A DNA stretch of 64,000 nucleotides from Aporrectodea caliginosa (GCA_020284085.1 JACEVL010000942.1:220001-284000), one strand, 5' to 3'. Counted from the first letter of the stretch, positions 26,876-39,954 are shown. Numbers and translations are program-made. Notes: a model not told the origin generated them from the sequence alone.

Positions 26876-29800
26876 CTGAAAAAGGCATCATGCATAAGTG
26901 ATTAGCACATAATAAGTTAAAATCCTTTATAATAAAACTCTTCAGAGATGCTAATTACGAAAGAGGCGTATAGCATTTGTTCAGTTTGCTCCACATATGT
27001 ACTTGAAGCCATAAGGCCAATGTTGCGAGGTTGAGGCCATCCAATTAGTTGAAAAATTTGGAAATCGAAGCCTAACATCATCAACTGACACATTTCAGAA
27101 GATATTGCAGATTTTTTTAATTGAACCTCCTTATCATTTGTGGTGTTCAATAAATAAAAGGAGGAAGTGTCCGTGAGTCTACACAGGCGCTATAGAAATG
27201 CCTTAAAATCCCAAGAGAAAGATTGTAATTCAATTCAGTATTTCATACCTGCTTCATCATGTCCGATCTTCATCGAAGCAACGTTTATGTTCTCAGATTG
27301 ACGTTCTGTTGAAGGTTCGACATGAACTCGGTCCGTGTCGATGGATGAAGTGTCAATATTTTCATAATTCGTTTCATGCTGACCATCAACAATTTCAGTC
27401 GGTTCACATAAATGCTCAGCTGTAGCTGCTACAATCGTGGTATGAATATTATTGCTCGAATATCGTCGTTCTTTAGCTGGAAACTTCTTCTGCCCCACGC
27501 TTTCTGGGAAACGATTTTCACAGTCTTTCATTCTGGTTTCTTGTTCGGAAATGACGACCACCGGAACATCAAAATGTTCTTGCTGTTGTACATCTACACA
27601 CGCTGCTCTACGAGCTTCTGAAAAAACAACATAACTTTGATAAGTAAAGGTAGCACACTTGTTTCTACTTTCTAGGCCTGTATATAAACTCACTCGTTCC
27701 AGGGAAAAGTTAAAGGTAACATCTGTTTATATTGATTCATTCATTGATTCTGGGACTTATATAGCGCCCCTTCAAGAAACCTACTCAGTATCACTCTTAG
27801 CCCACCCACGGCTGAAGAAAAAAGACTTGAGTGATTTATAAAACCCAGTTTGATTGGTCAGAGGTAGCAAACGCAGCTCCGATGTCATTCGAGATGGATG
27901 ACCCTATAACCTTGGCCTGGCAGCGAAGCGAGCCCGTGGAACTAGGATTTCCCTCGCCGCAGAGCGAAGCCCCCAACGCGCTACAACGTCGGACACTTGC
28001 CGGCAGAGGTCGCGCATGTAAAATGAAGAACAGCCAAGGTGCAGCGTGAAACCAAAGCAGCAATCCCATATGAGATCCGTTGAGCCACAGGAAGCCAGTG
28101 CAACACATCGCACATGTAGGCAGACCGGAGCGAATTTAAGAATTCGCCCAATGAGTCGGGCAGCCGAGCGTAGAACTCAATCTATAGTCGCCCCCAGAAC
28201 CCCGACGGGGAGGTCAACCAGGATCGAATAGCAGTGGACAATTCGACTAGTAACGAAAGCATGCACAAGAACCACTAGTGCGTCATGTGAAAGAGAGCGA
28301 GAAACCACTCGGTGATGGTGCAGCTCATAATAGCAGCTTCCAGAGACAATGTTCACACGTTGGGAAACACTAAGTTCAGGTCAAGGGCGACATCCAGGTC
28401 TGTTCGATGACAACTTCACCACTTAGCTCATATCAAATACAACAAACAACCTTATAAAAATATATCAATAGAAGAAAAACTGTAAACTTATCTCTTTCGT
28501 ACCTTCCAGATCATTCGCCTTTGAAGTGACATTCAGCTCATTTAGACACTCTTTAAACAACTCATCAAAGATGTCAGTTGGTGCCACGACTTCCTCCTCA
28601 GTTTTCTCATCCTTCAGACTTCCATCAGCCATCGCTTGCAGACTTGTAAACTCAACTGGACAAACAACATTGGCGTGAATCTGAGTGTTGGAGAGGCTGC
28701 TCTGCACATCTTCAGCTGTGTTAGTTTCTTTCTCTCTTCCAGGCAAACAAATGGGTCTGATGTTGGTTACTGTGTCTACTTGCTCGCCACCTAACAAGCG
28801 TTTTAACGGGTTTACGCCGGAATGAATCATCATGTGCAGTTTCAAAGTAGATGGAAGCATAAACACTTTCTTACAGATGTTACACATGAAGTCCTTTCTG
28901 CACGCATCTTCCTTATGAACTTTGCTATGGTTGAAAAAATCGTCAGGAGGAAGTTTTGAAAATACCTCGGGATGTGCGCGATTTCCAAATGAAGGGGAAG
29001 TACCACGGTTATTAACTGAATGACGAAATGATGACGAAGGAACATTTCGAGCGACCTCTGAATAATCGGATGAAATCAACGTTTGTATTGTGGTAGAACA
29101 TTGCGATCGCTGAACAGATGAAACTTGGTCTTCGTAAACGATGCCAGCTGCAACTGAAATCCGCTTTCCATTAACGGATTTTGATGAGTTACCGTTAGCT
29201 TCACTTTCATTGGATTTTGTTTTCTTTGCATTCGAAATCCGTAACACGCTCATGATCGGCATTCTACTCTCTGATACAATTTTACTGTACACGTTATCAG
29301 ACGATCTTTCGAATCCATTCACAAGTCCACTCTTCGAATAGCTTAGTTCAGAGACTGGAAAAGATGTTGCTAATCTACATGGCGCCATTGGAAGGCTGGG
29401 TTCTGACTGGAAGCTATTATCAGTCTGTTGAAAATCGCATTCATGACCCATGATTAAACTGAATTCTTTACCTCTATCAGCAGAGTCAGAGTTTTGGTGA
29501 TCAGTAGAAAGTCTTTGCTCAGGTTTAACATTCTGCATTACGCTTTCTTGTAAACAATAATCGTGGCGTTCCTCTATGGTTTCTGGAAAGGAAACATCTG
29601 TAAGAGAGAAATCCAAATGCTCTTGCTGTTCTCCGTTAACACTTGCAGCTTTATGTGAATCTGAAAAATAAAACTCACATTGAAAAGTAGAGGTAACACA
29701 CATTTCAGCCTCTCCAGGAAGTTGGTAGAACTACAAAGCAGGATGCCAGAGCAGAAACTCAAAGACACAACAGGAAATGTAGCACACACTACACCATAGA

Positions 29801-32800
29801 AATTTCTTAAAGGCACACAAGTAAAGAACAGAAACCTTATCTCATGCTTTTATAGAACAAACACTGAGACATATAAATGCATCACTTCTATTTGTATGTA
29901 CCTATAGAAACCCCACTGAAAAGTGTAAAGGTAAAGTGCTACACTTGCTTATGCTTTCGAAGAAACTTTTAAAAGCACATTTTCTAAGGTAGATGGATAA
30001 TTCTACCTCGGATCATGTACAGCAATCCAATGACTGAACGTTTTAAAACTATTTGAGATGAAGCAACTAAAGAATCAAAGACAAAAAGATATCTTCAAAA
30101 ATATTAGTATCTCAATACTGCAATTTAGGAAACAAGAAATATAGGCTAAGTTACTAATACACTACTATGTTGTGCTTCAAAAGCAAAGTCTAAGGAAGTA
30201 AACTTACAAGAAACCAATAGAAATTTCATGGAAGCAACTTTAAAGATGCATTGGTTTCAAATGCAAAAGATTTTTTGATCTGCCTTAAGCATGCAGTTCT
30301 AATAACTGAAAGCTTAACTAATAAGCCATAAGACACAACAAAATACATGAATACTAATTATGAGTAGAACAAATAATAAGAAACTTCTCTTTTCGTACCT
30401 TCCAGATCATTCGTCTTTGCAGTAACGTTCAGTGTATTCATATAATTCTGAATGTTCAGCTTATCAACAACGCCAGCTGGTGCAATGACTACCTCCAACT
30501 CCTCTTCAGTTTTGCATTCTTTCAGACTTCCATAAGCCATCGCTTGTAGACTTGTAAACCCAACTGGACCTAAATTAGTTGCTTCAGTCTCAGTGTTTGA
30601 TGAATCTCTGTGCTCATATTCATCTGTAGATTCATTCTTAACTTCTTCCCCTCTGATTGTTGTGTTAACCTGTACTCTTCCTTTATCCTCTGTGCCACAG
30701 AAATGTCTGTCTATGTCCTCAGCAGTGATTGTGTCAACCACTCGAAGATTCCGACATACCTGTACTTCTTGCATGCCATGCTCATCATTCAGGTTCTGAT
30801 CTACATCCTTCATTGACGCAACTTGAGAAACCGTCTCCTGATGCCGATAAGAGCCATGAGCAATGCTCAATGGGTCGAGGATTTCACTCTTGCATTCTGA
30901 CTCTGGAGCATGAGATGCTGAACCTTAAACAAGAACATTTACTACCATGAGCAAAAGAGCAACAACACTGAAACATGATCTTAGAATAATACTATTAATA
31001 ATCATGACGGTTATGACTGATCATCATCATAATAATAATAATAATAATAATATCTTTTCTTTAATTTAGCGCCTGACAAACGCACTGCGCTGTACATTTA
31101 CATGTTATGCAATTGAAACAATCTTAACTAGTTAACTACTAACAGAACAGACAGCTTGTAATACAACGGCGCTAATAGCAGCCTACAAAGCAAATCCGCC
31201 CTAACGGGGCTCGAACTCGGTACCTCTCGCACTCTTCGCCAGATGTTATCCAACACGCCACCTGACCCCCCCATGGATGTGGTGGTCGTGGTAGTAGCAG
31301 CAAAGGCAGCAGCAACAGTAAGTCTTGGTGGTGGTAGTGGTAGTAGCAGTAGTAATAGTAATAGTAATAGTAGTAATAATACAAGTGAACACTGGATATA
31401 GAAACTGTAAGCGTGTTCATCAGAAGCTTTTCGGTTGACCTTTTAACATGTGCTGCATCATCTCTCCATTTTCCAGTTATAAAACTGTGTTTGATTAGAT
31501 GCCGAATATAATAGTAATTAATTATTATAAAAGGCTTGTTGTACTAAACAGTTATAATAGTCATATTAATAATGACATTAATGCTACAATTAGCAGCAAC
31601 AATAATAGTTATTATTATAATAATAATAGTAATAATAATTAGATAATAATAATAATCATAAAACAGAGATAATTGCACACTGTGGCAATGGTCAGCCTTC
31701 AGTCTTTTGTGACTTGGCTTCAACGAAATTCCTGGAAATAGAAGAATGAAAATGGAAAATGATCACAATAATTGTCTAAAGTAGAACTTGTCAGAGTAAT
31801 GTTTCTAAATTGTGGTCTACTCTTCCTATTACAATTGCACATACACTACCTCGAGTCTTTTCTATTTTCGGATCATCGTTGCGGTGCACGTTTTCTCTGA
31901 AATAGTCCAAACAAAATAAAATACACATAATGACTTCCAAATACATACCGTACATTGTACAACATATATCAATTAATACATTAAATTACGAATTTTAAAT
32001 ATCAAAAAGTCCTGATATCAAACTTTGCAAACAGACAAGAGCATTGTTGACATAAAGCAAGTTGCAAAAAGAAAATTCGACATTCAGAAATTCAGAATGA
32101 AAATGGTTACTGGGTAGTTGGAGAGAGGATGGCAGAGTGCTTTGCCTTTACGACACAAAGAATGACAGAATGACCATGAAAACAAAAATTATGCTAAATA
32201 TACAGATGATGGCTGATTTATATATCAAAACAATATATATACCGAGTCTGATGGCAGCTTTTGTCTTTTGCTCCCTAAAACACACAATACAGAACTGGAT
32301 TCTAACTTTATCAACAACAACATATTATATTCACAACTGAAGATCTATATTTTTGAACAATCAAATAAATGACTGCCACAATTGACTTTTTGAACTCAAG
32401 TACAGCGCCCTTTCCTTCGGTTGAGCTGCAGTGCCATACAAATCATCTTATAATTATTATTAATATTCGTTTGTGCTCTGCTATATGGTTTCTCTAGAGC
32501 AGATATCATGATGCAACACAATGGTAGATAGCTTGGTATTTAATCCAACAACTAAGAGTTAAAACTTAGGTAAAATACTGCAAATCAGAGTCCATATATA
32601 TGTAATCAGTGGCGTCACTAGGGGGTGCGGGGGGTGCGGACCGCACCGGGTGTCACCATCGTAGGGGTGACACCAAAATGACTGTCTAGAAAATTTTGTT
32701 AAGAGTTTCAGCAGAAATTTATTATTTTTAAATTAACAATAACGGCCAATAACAAAAACATTTTTCGTAAGCCCAGCTTACATTCATTGTATCAATTCTT

Positions 32801-35800
32801 ATGAAGCTGAAATTCTATACAAATTTACATGTTAGACCTCTCTAACGCACTCCGGTCAGTGCCGTCAATATTACCCAATTACAATAACGCTGCAACGTGG
32901 TGAGAAAGCTAGAGGCACTAGTACTTTCTCTAAACGAGGAGCAGTGTGACAGTCACCTAGTGGAGCATTCATTCGAACAAGCCATCAAAGAAGTAGTAGC
33001 CATGTGTGAGACTGTTCAAGTGAATGGTCTGATATCTGCCACTGAAGAAGAGTTCAAGACGTCTATTTCAAAATAGGCCTAGGCCACTTTTTATGATGAC
33101 GTGTCTGAGAGTGCACTTTTAATAGAAATACCAAGGCTGAGAACTTGAGAAGGCATCTGAAAGCAGCAGAGATTAACCTAGGAAGAAGCCAAAGATTGGG
33201 CAATACTAGACGTTTTGACATTCATAGCTGAATGGGACTTCGTGGAATCTCTCCCAGCCCTTTCACTAAGCCTAAAATTATTTATGATGATATGTGTCTT
33301 TGGCTTTATGTGAGAGAAGCTTTTCAAAGCTTATACACTTATAAAGAACTATTTAAGATCTACCATGGGACAGTCAAGGCTTTCCGATCTTGCGATGTTA
33401 TCAATTGAAAGTGAGTTGCCGAAAGACATTGATTTCGATGAAGTGATTCACAAGTTCGAAGTTTGAAAGCCAGAAAAGGAAAGTTCTGATCTAGTCGAGA
33501 TGTTCACAAAGTGCTGAAATGCTTGCGTATTTGTTCCTGTTTCTTTATATTATTATTTCATTTATGAGTAGGCCTATATATTTCCATATAATATATGGAA
33601 ATATAGGCCTACTCATATTATATATTATCAATTAAAATCAGGTTAGCAATGAAAAATATAAATATTATTTATATTTTTCATTGCTACCCTGATTTTAATT
33701 GATAATATTCCTATATTAGCCTACAATGTTTTAATAAATAATCAGCAAAAATTTCCAATTATTTTTCCTCATTATATAAAATTTGCCAATTGACACTTCT
33801 GTAGTTATTATATAATTTTCTGTATTCTTTGAACATTATTTTATAAGGAACCTTGTAGGCTATAAGCTGCAGGCACGTTCATTGCCCTCTACAGTCCATT
33901 AATATTTGCTAATTTGATTTTTAATGATGTAACTGCTGATCTGGTAGCAAATAATCAAAATACAAAATAAAAAATATGCATTTATAGCCTAATTTTAATT
34001 TTGCTAGTTGTTTATATCATTATTATTACCATTACATTCTGTTATATGCAGGAATTACGATTTCAGGGCAACATTAGTAAAAAATAATTATTAAGAATTC
34101 TGCATGGTCTGGAGTGGGGTGACACCATGAGTTACCGCACCGGGTGACACCAACCCTAGTGACGCCACTGTATGTAATGATGCAGGGAAAGTTGTTTGTG
34201 CACGAATGCCTCTATCATCAACCAGTGGAATTGGAAGTAAACAGTAATTCCTAAAATCCAATGGCCCTATGTTCAGGATAGTAGGTTTAATTCAGTGCAG
34301 TCATAAGGGTCAAAGGTAGCAGGAAATAACTACATTCCTTACTTTCCAATCTTTGTACCCAAGAAAATTAACTTAATTTAGTAAAAAGAACTCCTAGACT
34401 GTGATAGAATATAGATGATTCAACCCATGACCAAAATACTAATACAGGAAGAATACAGGATATTATTACTGCAACAACTCACATGTACACGTGACTAAAG
34501 TGCACATCAGCTCTTGCATTACAGTTTGTGCATATTAATGAATAAACAAAGACACAAACCTAAAAGTTAAATTCACGACAAACTGTGTAAGAAAGCAACA
34601 TCAAACAAAGAAGAAAATTTCTTCATATGTCTCACATCAGTGCTGCAAATGAGTGCAGCATACTAGTTCTGCACTAAATTTGGGGAGTTCTTGTAACCAG
34701 TTCCATCAAACCATTCAGGACCCCAAAATCATAAATTAATTACCACAACGTTATTAGACCTCATATCACCTTCAAACCCAAACGAATTGGCAGGAGTTAT
34801 ACTTCAGCACAATGGAGCTGGTAAATGTTGCTTATGTTGCTACTGCAGTATAATTATGATTTCAATGTCATTCTTTAATGTACGCCTTCAAAGTTGGGTA
34901 AACGTGGAGTTTAGCGTCGGAAATTATTCGCCCATTGTAGCATTATTATTTGTCATCAATCCAACTTCTACTTTGTGAAGAATACTTTTCATCAATCCAG
35001 CTTCTATTCTAGCAGGAATTATTTTTCATCAATTTAATTAAGAATTACTTTTCATCAATCCAGCTTCTATTTAAGCAAGATCCTTTTCATCGATCCCACT
35101 TATATTTAATCAAAAATTATTTTAATTAATCCAACTACTATTTAGCAACAATTCTTTTTGTCAACCAACTTGTGTTTGACCAACGCTGAAACCCATGCAA
35201 TGGCGAATAATTTACGACGCCAAACTACACGCTTACCAAAAGTTGCGCTTTTGACCACAATAATATGCTTGACACCAAAAATCATATTCTATTCAACTGT
35301 GTTTTAGAAATTTGACGATCTATTTATGCCAAAACGCAAAGTAAATGTAAATCTTCAAAATTCCAGTGCTACATAAAAACTGTGTGAGTTACAAGACCAA
35401 CTTAGATACCAGCGCTATATGAAATCAAGCCTTCAGGAGTCAGACACCCGCTGGTCCGTTTCTGTGTTAGTGATATTAGAATCCGCGGGGTGAATGCAAT
35501 CATTCTTTGACTTAGGAAAGTTCTGCTTGTTGCACCAACGAACTCGTTACTACACATCACAAGCTACGGTTTTCGTCAAGCTTATAGTATCGGGGGCTGA
35601 AGAACATAGTGCGTAAGTTTACTGGTATCGTCAGTGTCGGTTTGGGTCAGGTTAGGTGTCGTGAGGATCGGTTAGGGTTATTGTCGTCATTAGAAAACCT
35701 GGCACCATCCGGCGTCCGCGCAACATGCCCAAAGATACTAATAATAATAATAATAATCTTTTCTTTATTGAAGCGCCTGACAAACGCACTGCGCTGTACA

Positions 35801-36397
35801 TTTACATGTTATGCAATTGAAATCTTAACTACTAACAGAACAGACAGCCATGTAATACAAAGGCGCTAATAGCAGCCTACAAAGCATATCCGCCCAACGG
35901 GGGCTCGAACTCGGTACCTCTCGGTCTCTGTGCCAGCTGTTATCCAAAGCGCCACGGGCCCCCCCCCGTATAATCCTTCAGCCCACAATACTATAAATTT
36001 GCCCAGTTTTCTTAGTTTATTTCTTCTAAACTAATTAGGGAGGTCTATTGTTGGCCCAGTTAGCTACATTGGTAAGAGCGTAGGCTGCGCGTCTCATGCG
36101 ACTCTGTGAAAGAGAGCATGCGGACCGTGGTTCGCTTCCCGATGCTGGCTTATTTCAGAGATTTAAATCTCGGGCTAGCACGGGGACCTTAAATGGCGTG
36201 GCGTCCACTCAAAAAGGCGAGCGGTGGTGAAGGATCTCACCCCATCAATTCATTGAAAAATGAACAGGGTCACTGAGGCCATAATAGCAAAACGCGAACA
36301 TTTACATTCGACGAAAATTAATATCCGTGAAAAGACAGGGAGGCCTAACCATTTGCGGTAACGTCAAGAAGTTCCGAAAAAACTTAGACGCTGACAT
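24642..36397 (-). CDS. C2H2 zinc-finger gene B, a two-unit fusion with a chimeric exon
   Basis: Predicted exons: 36397-36350 (start), 31896-31850, 30917-30399, 29660-28503 (chimeric), 27617-27249, 26875-24642. From the microexon on, all junctions are in phase. The link between the first exon (phase 0) and the microexon (phase 2) is unresolved: the candidate connecting segment at 34627-34668 has a stop and no donor. The order a, b/finger/a chimera, b, fingers is best explained by two ancestral units joined by deletions. The last exon has 13 finger units plus one truncated unit (PKEKPDFVSHSKVH). Whether the gene is still expressed is unknown. Confidence 0.62.
27249..27617 (-). CDS. Gene B exon b, short form
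   Basis: Acceptor ...tgttttttcag, donor gtatga, 122 codons plus split codons, phase 1-1. Reads from ARRAACVDVQQQEHFDVP to ASMKIGHDEA and aligns with the two ends of the longer exon b of A, lacking its middle. Confidence 0.65.
27745..28110 (-). mobile_element. Degenerate non-LTR retrotransposon 3' end
   Basis: Minus strand shows VLHWLPVAQRISYGIAAL, then in other frames YMRDLCRQVSDV and GLRSAAREILVPRARFAARP, the C-terminal signature of CR1/L2-like proteins. It ends ggcgctatataagtccc(a)gaatcaatgaat. Frameshifted and dead. Confidence 0.75.
28503..29660 (-). CDS. Gene B chimeric exon (b 5' part + finger-exon middle + a 3' part)
   Basis: Acceptor ...tatttttcag, donor gtacga, 385 codons open, phase 1-1. 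It starts like exon b (DSHKAASVNGEQQEHLDF), passes into finger-exon linker (NGFERSSDNVYSKIVSES, AAGIVYEDQVSS), carries one finger (MCNICKKVFMLPSTLKLHMM-IH), then ends like exon a (VEFTSLQAMADGSL ... LNVTSKANDLEG). Both fusion points are in frame. Confidence 0.78.
30399..30917 (-). CDS. Gene B exon a
   Basis: Acceptor ...ttaaggttcag, donor gtacga, 172 codons, phase 1-1. Paralogue of A 17749-18261, e.g. GRVQVNTTIRGEEVKNES in both. Confidence 0.7.
31025..31268 (-). mobile_element. tRNA-derived SINE, minus orientation (copy 2 of 3)
   Basis: Close to the copy at 23885: tagcgcctgacaaacgcact, then tccgccctaacggggctcga. Lies in the intron between the microexon and exon a of gene B. Confidence 0.82.
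31850..31896 (-). CDS. Gene B microexon (47 nt)
   Basis: Acceptor ...ggactatttcag, donor gtagtg; reads ENVHRNDDPKIEKTR with split codons. Same length and phase as in gene A. Confidence 0.6.
32607..34170 (+). mobile_element. hAT element (1,564 bp) with decayed transposase
   Basis: Ends CAGTGGCGTCACTAGGG, inverted, with 8-bp duplication tatgtaat (32599-32606, 34171-34178). Internal coding remnant at about 33270-33480 reads IKNYLRSTMGQSRLSDLAML then SIESELPKDIDFDEVIHKFE, the C-terminal dimerisation region of hAT transposases; upstream parts carry stops. Sits in the 5' intron of gene B. Confidence 0.92.
33563..33705. repeat. Two adjacent near-perfect palindromes inside the hAT element
   Basis: 33563-33615 pairs atgagtaggcctatat with atataggcctactcat; 33623-33705 has two 40-bp arms (33623-33662, 33666-33705) with a single mismatch and a 3-bp loop. 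Confidence 0.88.
35737..35955 (-). mobile_element. tRNA-derived SINE, minus orientation (copy 3 of 3)
   Basis: Same family as 23885 and 31025; shows gcgcctgacaaacgcactgc and gggggctcgaactcggtacc on the plus strand. Slightly more diverged and missing a few bases in the body. Confidence 0.8.
36063..36250 (+). mobile_element. tRNA-like SINE, plus orientation
   Basis: tagctacattggtaagagcg (box A-like) and gtggttcgcttcccg (box B-like), then gctagcacgggg...aaatggcgtggcgtccactc. Related head at 44390-44470 and tail at 48190-48240. Confidence 0.65.
36350..36397 (-). CDS. Gene B first coding exon
   Basis: Encodes the same MSASKFFRNFLTLPQM peptide as gene A; one synonymous change (CAA for CAG). Donor gttagg. 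Confidence 0.65.
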
Positions 36398-36579
36398 CTT
36401 TTTGCAACCAGAACGCGACGATCAAAATAAGTTTTATCACCTAATTAAAGAATCAGCTAAAATTTAATCAATAATGCTGCTAAACAGATACAATATACAG
36501 GAAACTAAACATCACGATTAACCGATGCAAAAGAACATCCTTGCACAGTGTTCAGTTGATATCAAAACATTGCTGCCTC

Positions 36580-36640
36580 CCAACAGCCAATCGATTTACA
36601 GTTATCTAGGTCGGTTTAACATTAGCCAATCACTTTGTCT
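36580..36640 (-). promoter_or_regulatory. Paired CCAAT-box promoter module, gene B
   Basis: Inverted CCAAT at 36587-36591 and 36626-36630, spacing 39 bp, about 190 bp upstream of the ATG. Between them is agttatctaggtcgg, shared with A and D. Confidence 0.58.
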
Positions 36641-37435
36641 GAACCTACGAACACGAGTGTAACGCATCTGACCTGTTAAATAGTACGAGAACAGTGATTC
36701 GTCAATTCACATTGACCTCTAATAATAGTATCAACAGCTGCTTCTATCAAGTTATCCTTCGATGCTTTAGCGCACTATTTTGACACGTAAAGCCAAACAC
36801 TAGCCATCCACGAGGCGTAATATAAGGCATGTTGATGAAAGAATGCAAATGTAAAAGTTTTTCTATAGCCTCGACGTTGCGCATTTCTCAATGTAAAGTA
36901 TCCTAGAAGTAGCGTGCTACCGACGATGCTATACAAAGTAGTGCCCACTGTAAACCGTTTCTCCTGTACGTGTATGGAATGGAGGCCATCAGCTGTATAG
37001 GCCTATACCAACAACTATTGAGCTGAACTCTTTAGAGTAGGACCTAGGCCTACACTTATCTCTGTTTTCAACATATATTTTGTTATAGCAGTGTTGTATC
37101 GGTACTGCATTTTATCCATAAAGATAATGTTAAAGACTGGTTTATGCAGAAATTCCGTTCGCATGACAACGATGTTAACTGTCAGATTTCTGCATATTTT
37201 TCTCAGACACCTTAGGTGATCGAGATTTTTGTTGCTTTTCACATCAGTTTTGTGTTCGCTACTTGTATGTTCTGATGAATTAAAGATTGATATTATAGGT
37301 CTAATTTCAGTAGGCTATATGCCCTCTTCAGGATTTCTACTCAGATGGGGTAACGACGGAGAGAAGTCGTCCTGATACTTTGAGGCTCAACAAAATGAAG
37401 CTGTTAGCAATTCACATCTATCGATGACTCTCAGG

Positions 37436-39269
37436 TAGAGCTCTGCGCCGACTTCATAGCGTCGGCGGCGGCGCGCCGGTCATTTTTGGTCGGCGGCGGC
37501 GGCGCGCCGCCGACCAACAAAAATCGGCGGCGGCGGCGGCGCGGCGCGGCGTGGTCGGCGCCAGTGACGGATCCAAAAGTTTATGAGGGGTAGAATGGGC
37601 GTCCGAACTTTTTGAAATAGTTAGAATTTACACACTGTAATTCTAGCATTTTAAGCTGCCATCTGAACAAATTGCTTTATTATTTCAGTGCTGATAGAAA
37701 TCAGCTGTCACTTGTAGGATCTCTTTAGGATCACTCTTTAGGATCTAGTTTGAGTCGTGTTTGAGTTTGACTACATACAATACTAGCAAACCAGACATTT
37801 ATTAAATTAATATAAAAGCTAGAAAACAGGGCCTACGTTCAATTTCCAAGAGCGCCATAAGCCTTTAGTAAACGAATTGCTGACTACAAGACACAATTAT
37901 AAATTTAATAATCTTCGTTTATTTTTTCACACTGACACACCGCAGTATGATTACAATTCATAGTGTGAACGGATTATCACAAGTTATGAAATAAATCGAA
38001 TTTAAATGTTTGGCAGCCATGAACGGCGCCCATCACGTCCTACTTCTCATTTTATGAGCGCCGTATGGCGAATGAAAAGCCGAGTCGACCTTAGGGGGCG
38101 GATAGCGGGAATTGATCCCGCGTCCATGCTGATCTTCTACTTTTCGTGCCAAAGTGTTACAATTTACCATAAACCCCTCCACGGCGTATCACAAGTAGGC
38201 CTAATTCATTTTAATTATTTTCAATTTGCTAAAACTTTTGTCAACGTAGCCTAACAGGACGAGTGCATATTGTACTTATAGATTAAGGAATCCTGTGCCA
38301 TCTGTTTTTATATCAAAAACTGCTTTCCGCGAGTTTGCTTTTAGTAGCTTCATCCATCGCGATAGCCTACTATTTACAATTATATCCAATTTATCACAAT
38401 TAAAGTTGATGTTGTTTATTTCAAGAACGTGAACTGATTTTATAAATACCAAATAGTCTTTGTTTCATAGCAGTTTAATCCATAGCAGTTTAAAATGCAG
38501 ATCGCCAAACCGAAAACCACTTGTAGGCTACTTAGCGATTTGCAATTTCATAAAATGCATGCCTATCCAACACGCTGTATGACTTGGGCTTAGATGCACT
38601 AGAAATTTGATATAATTATATTACACTGTTGGAGCATGAACTGCCTGTGCTAATTTGACGGTGGATATGCTTAAGCCTTCAAGATGATCAGATGGGGTAT
38701 CATATCAAGGATGACTCATTCACTGTGTTTGCGTCTTGTGAATGGATGACTCTTGAACTTTGGAACTTTTAGGCAAAATCCTGAGACAGAGGACATTTTG
38801 TTCACTCGGAAAATGAGAGTCAATTTAGGGTCATGCCAATCTTCCGTGGCATGTCGATGCTGTATGTCTTCCCCCTCCGGCCCCTCCCTACTTACATACA
38901 TTAAGATAGACAGAACAGCAATACTTGGGGAAGCACATTATTTGGGTTAAGAAAAGAACTAAACCTCGCCCATGCCTAGACCATTGCCCGTTATAGCAGA
39001 GCACCATGACGGGCGGGTCTGGTCGTGAGGGGCGCCGGCATACATGTACAACCAGGAGGGTTGCGAGGGCGGTTCGCCCCAGGCCTATGACTTAATACTG
39101 CCGATTTTCTATAGATTATAATAAAGTATTCTTTACATGTACGTCCATTCACTGAAAGCTGCACTGAGGGGTTAACTTAACCCCACAGATAATTTTATGG
39201 AATTAACTGGAGGGGTTGAAAATGAATTCGGGCGTTGAACACTCCCAACCCCCCGACAATTCAATCACC

Positions 39270-39331
<62 letters not shown>

Positions 39332-39800
39332 TCTGTCTTAATATATGTAGTATGCATGTAAAACAGAGGACCTTTTCGATCTTCTCTCATTCCTATTCGT
39401 CTATTCAATCTATCTATCAGTCATTCAATCCATTCATTCATCCATCCATCCATCCATCCCACCAAAACCAGCCATCTGTCTATCCATCCCATCATCTGTC
39501 TGCTGTTTGCCTGTGTCTCTCTGTCTCTATATATCTGCCTGTCTCTGTCTGGCTGTCTCTGTCTGGCTGTATGTCTGTCTGTGTCTACTTCTATTACCCA
39601 CTGAAGCAACAATTTATCGTGTAGTCATGCAAAACATGAAAAATGCAAAAAAACAATTAAACACTTCACCGTGGAATCGGCGGCGCGCCGAGGAATTATC
39701 GGCGGCGGCGGCGTCGGCGCGCCGATCCACAAAAATCGGCGGCGGCGGCGTCCAAAAAATGTCGGCGGCGGCGGCGCGGCGCGGCCGGCGCAGGGCTCTA
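37436..39800. mobile_element. hAT-like element (2,365 bp) with subterminal CGG arrays
   Basis: Ends TAGAGCTCTGCGCCG and, inverted, TAGAGCCCTGCGCCGG; 8-bp duplication ctctcagg at 37428-37435 and 39801-39808. Within 130 bp of each end lie (CGG)n blocks with GGCGCGCC sites. The interior includes a box-B-like SINE piece (about 38100, minus), a half hAT end at 37561, (TA)n at 39271-39330 and CTGT/CCAT tracts at 39380-39600. No transposase recognised. Confidence 0.85.
39271..39330. repeat. (TA)n microsatellite
   Basis: About 29 ta units inside the 37436-39800 element. Confidence 0.95.
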
Positions 39801-39954
39801 CTCTCAGGCTATTACAGGGACTGCTCTTCTTCTTCTCCTTTTTCATCTCCTTCTTCTTCTTAATCTCCTTCATCAAATCAGCTAGTACATGTATACTTAT
39901 TTCAACGCAGCCTTTGCGTTAAACATTAACTTCAATCAGAGATAAAGTACATCA

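Noticed and set aside
37440..37560. A CpG-island promoter at the CGG blocks
   Set aside because: The CGG blocks lie just inside the inverted ends of a transposon with exact target duplications; no gene starts there.
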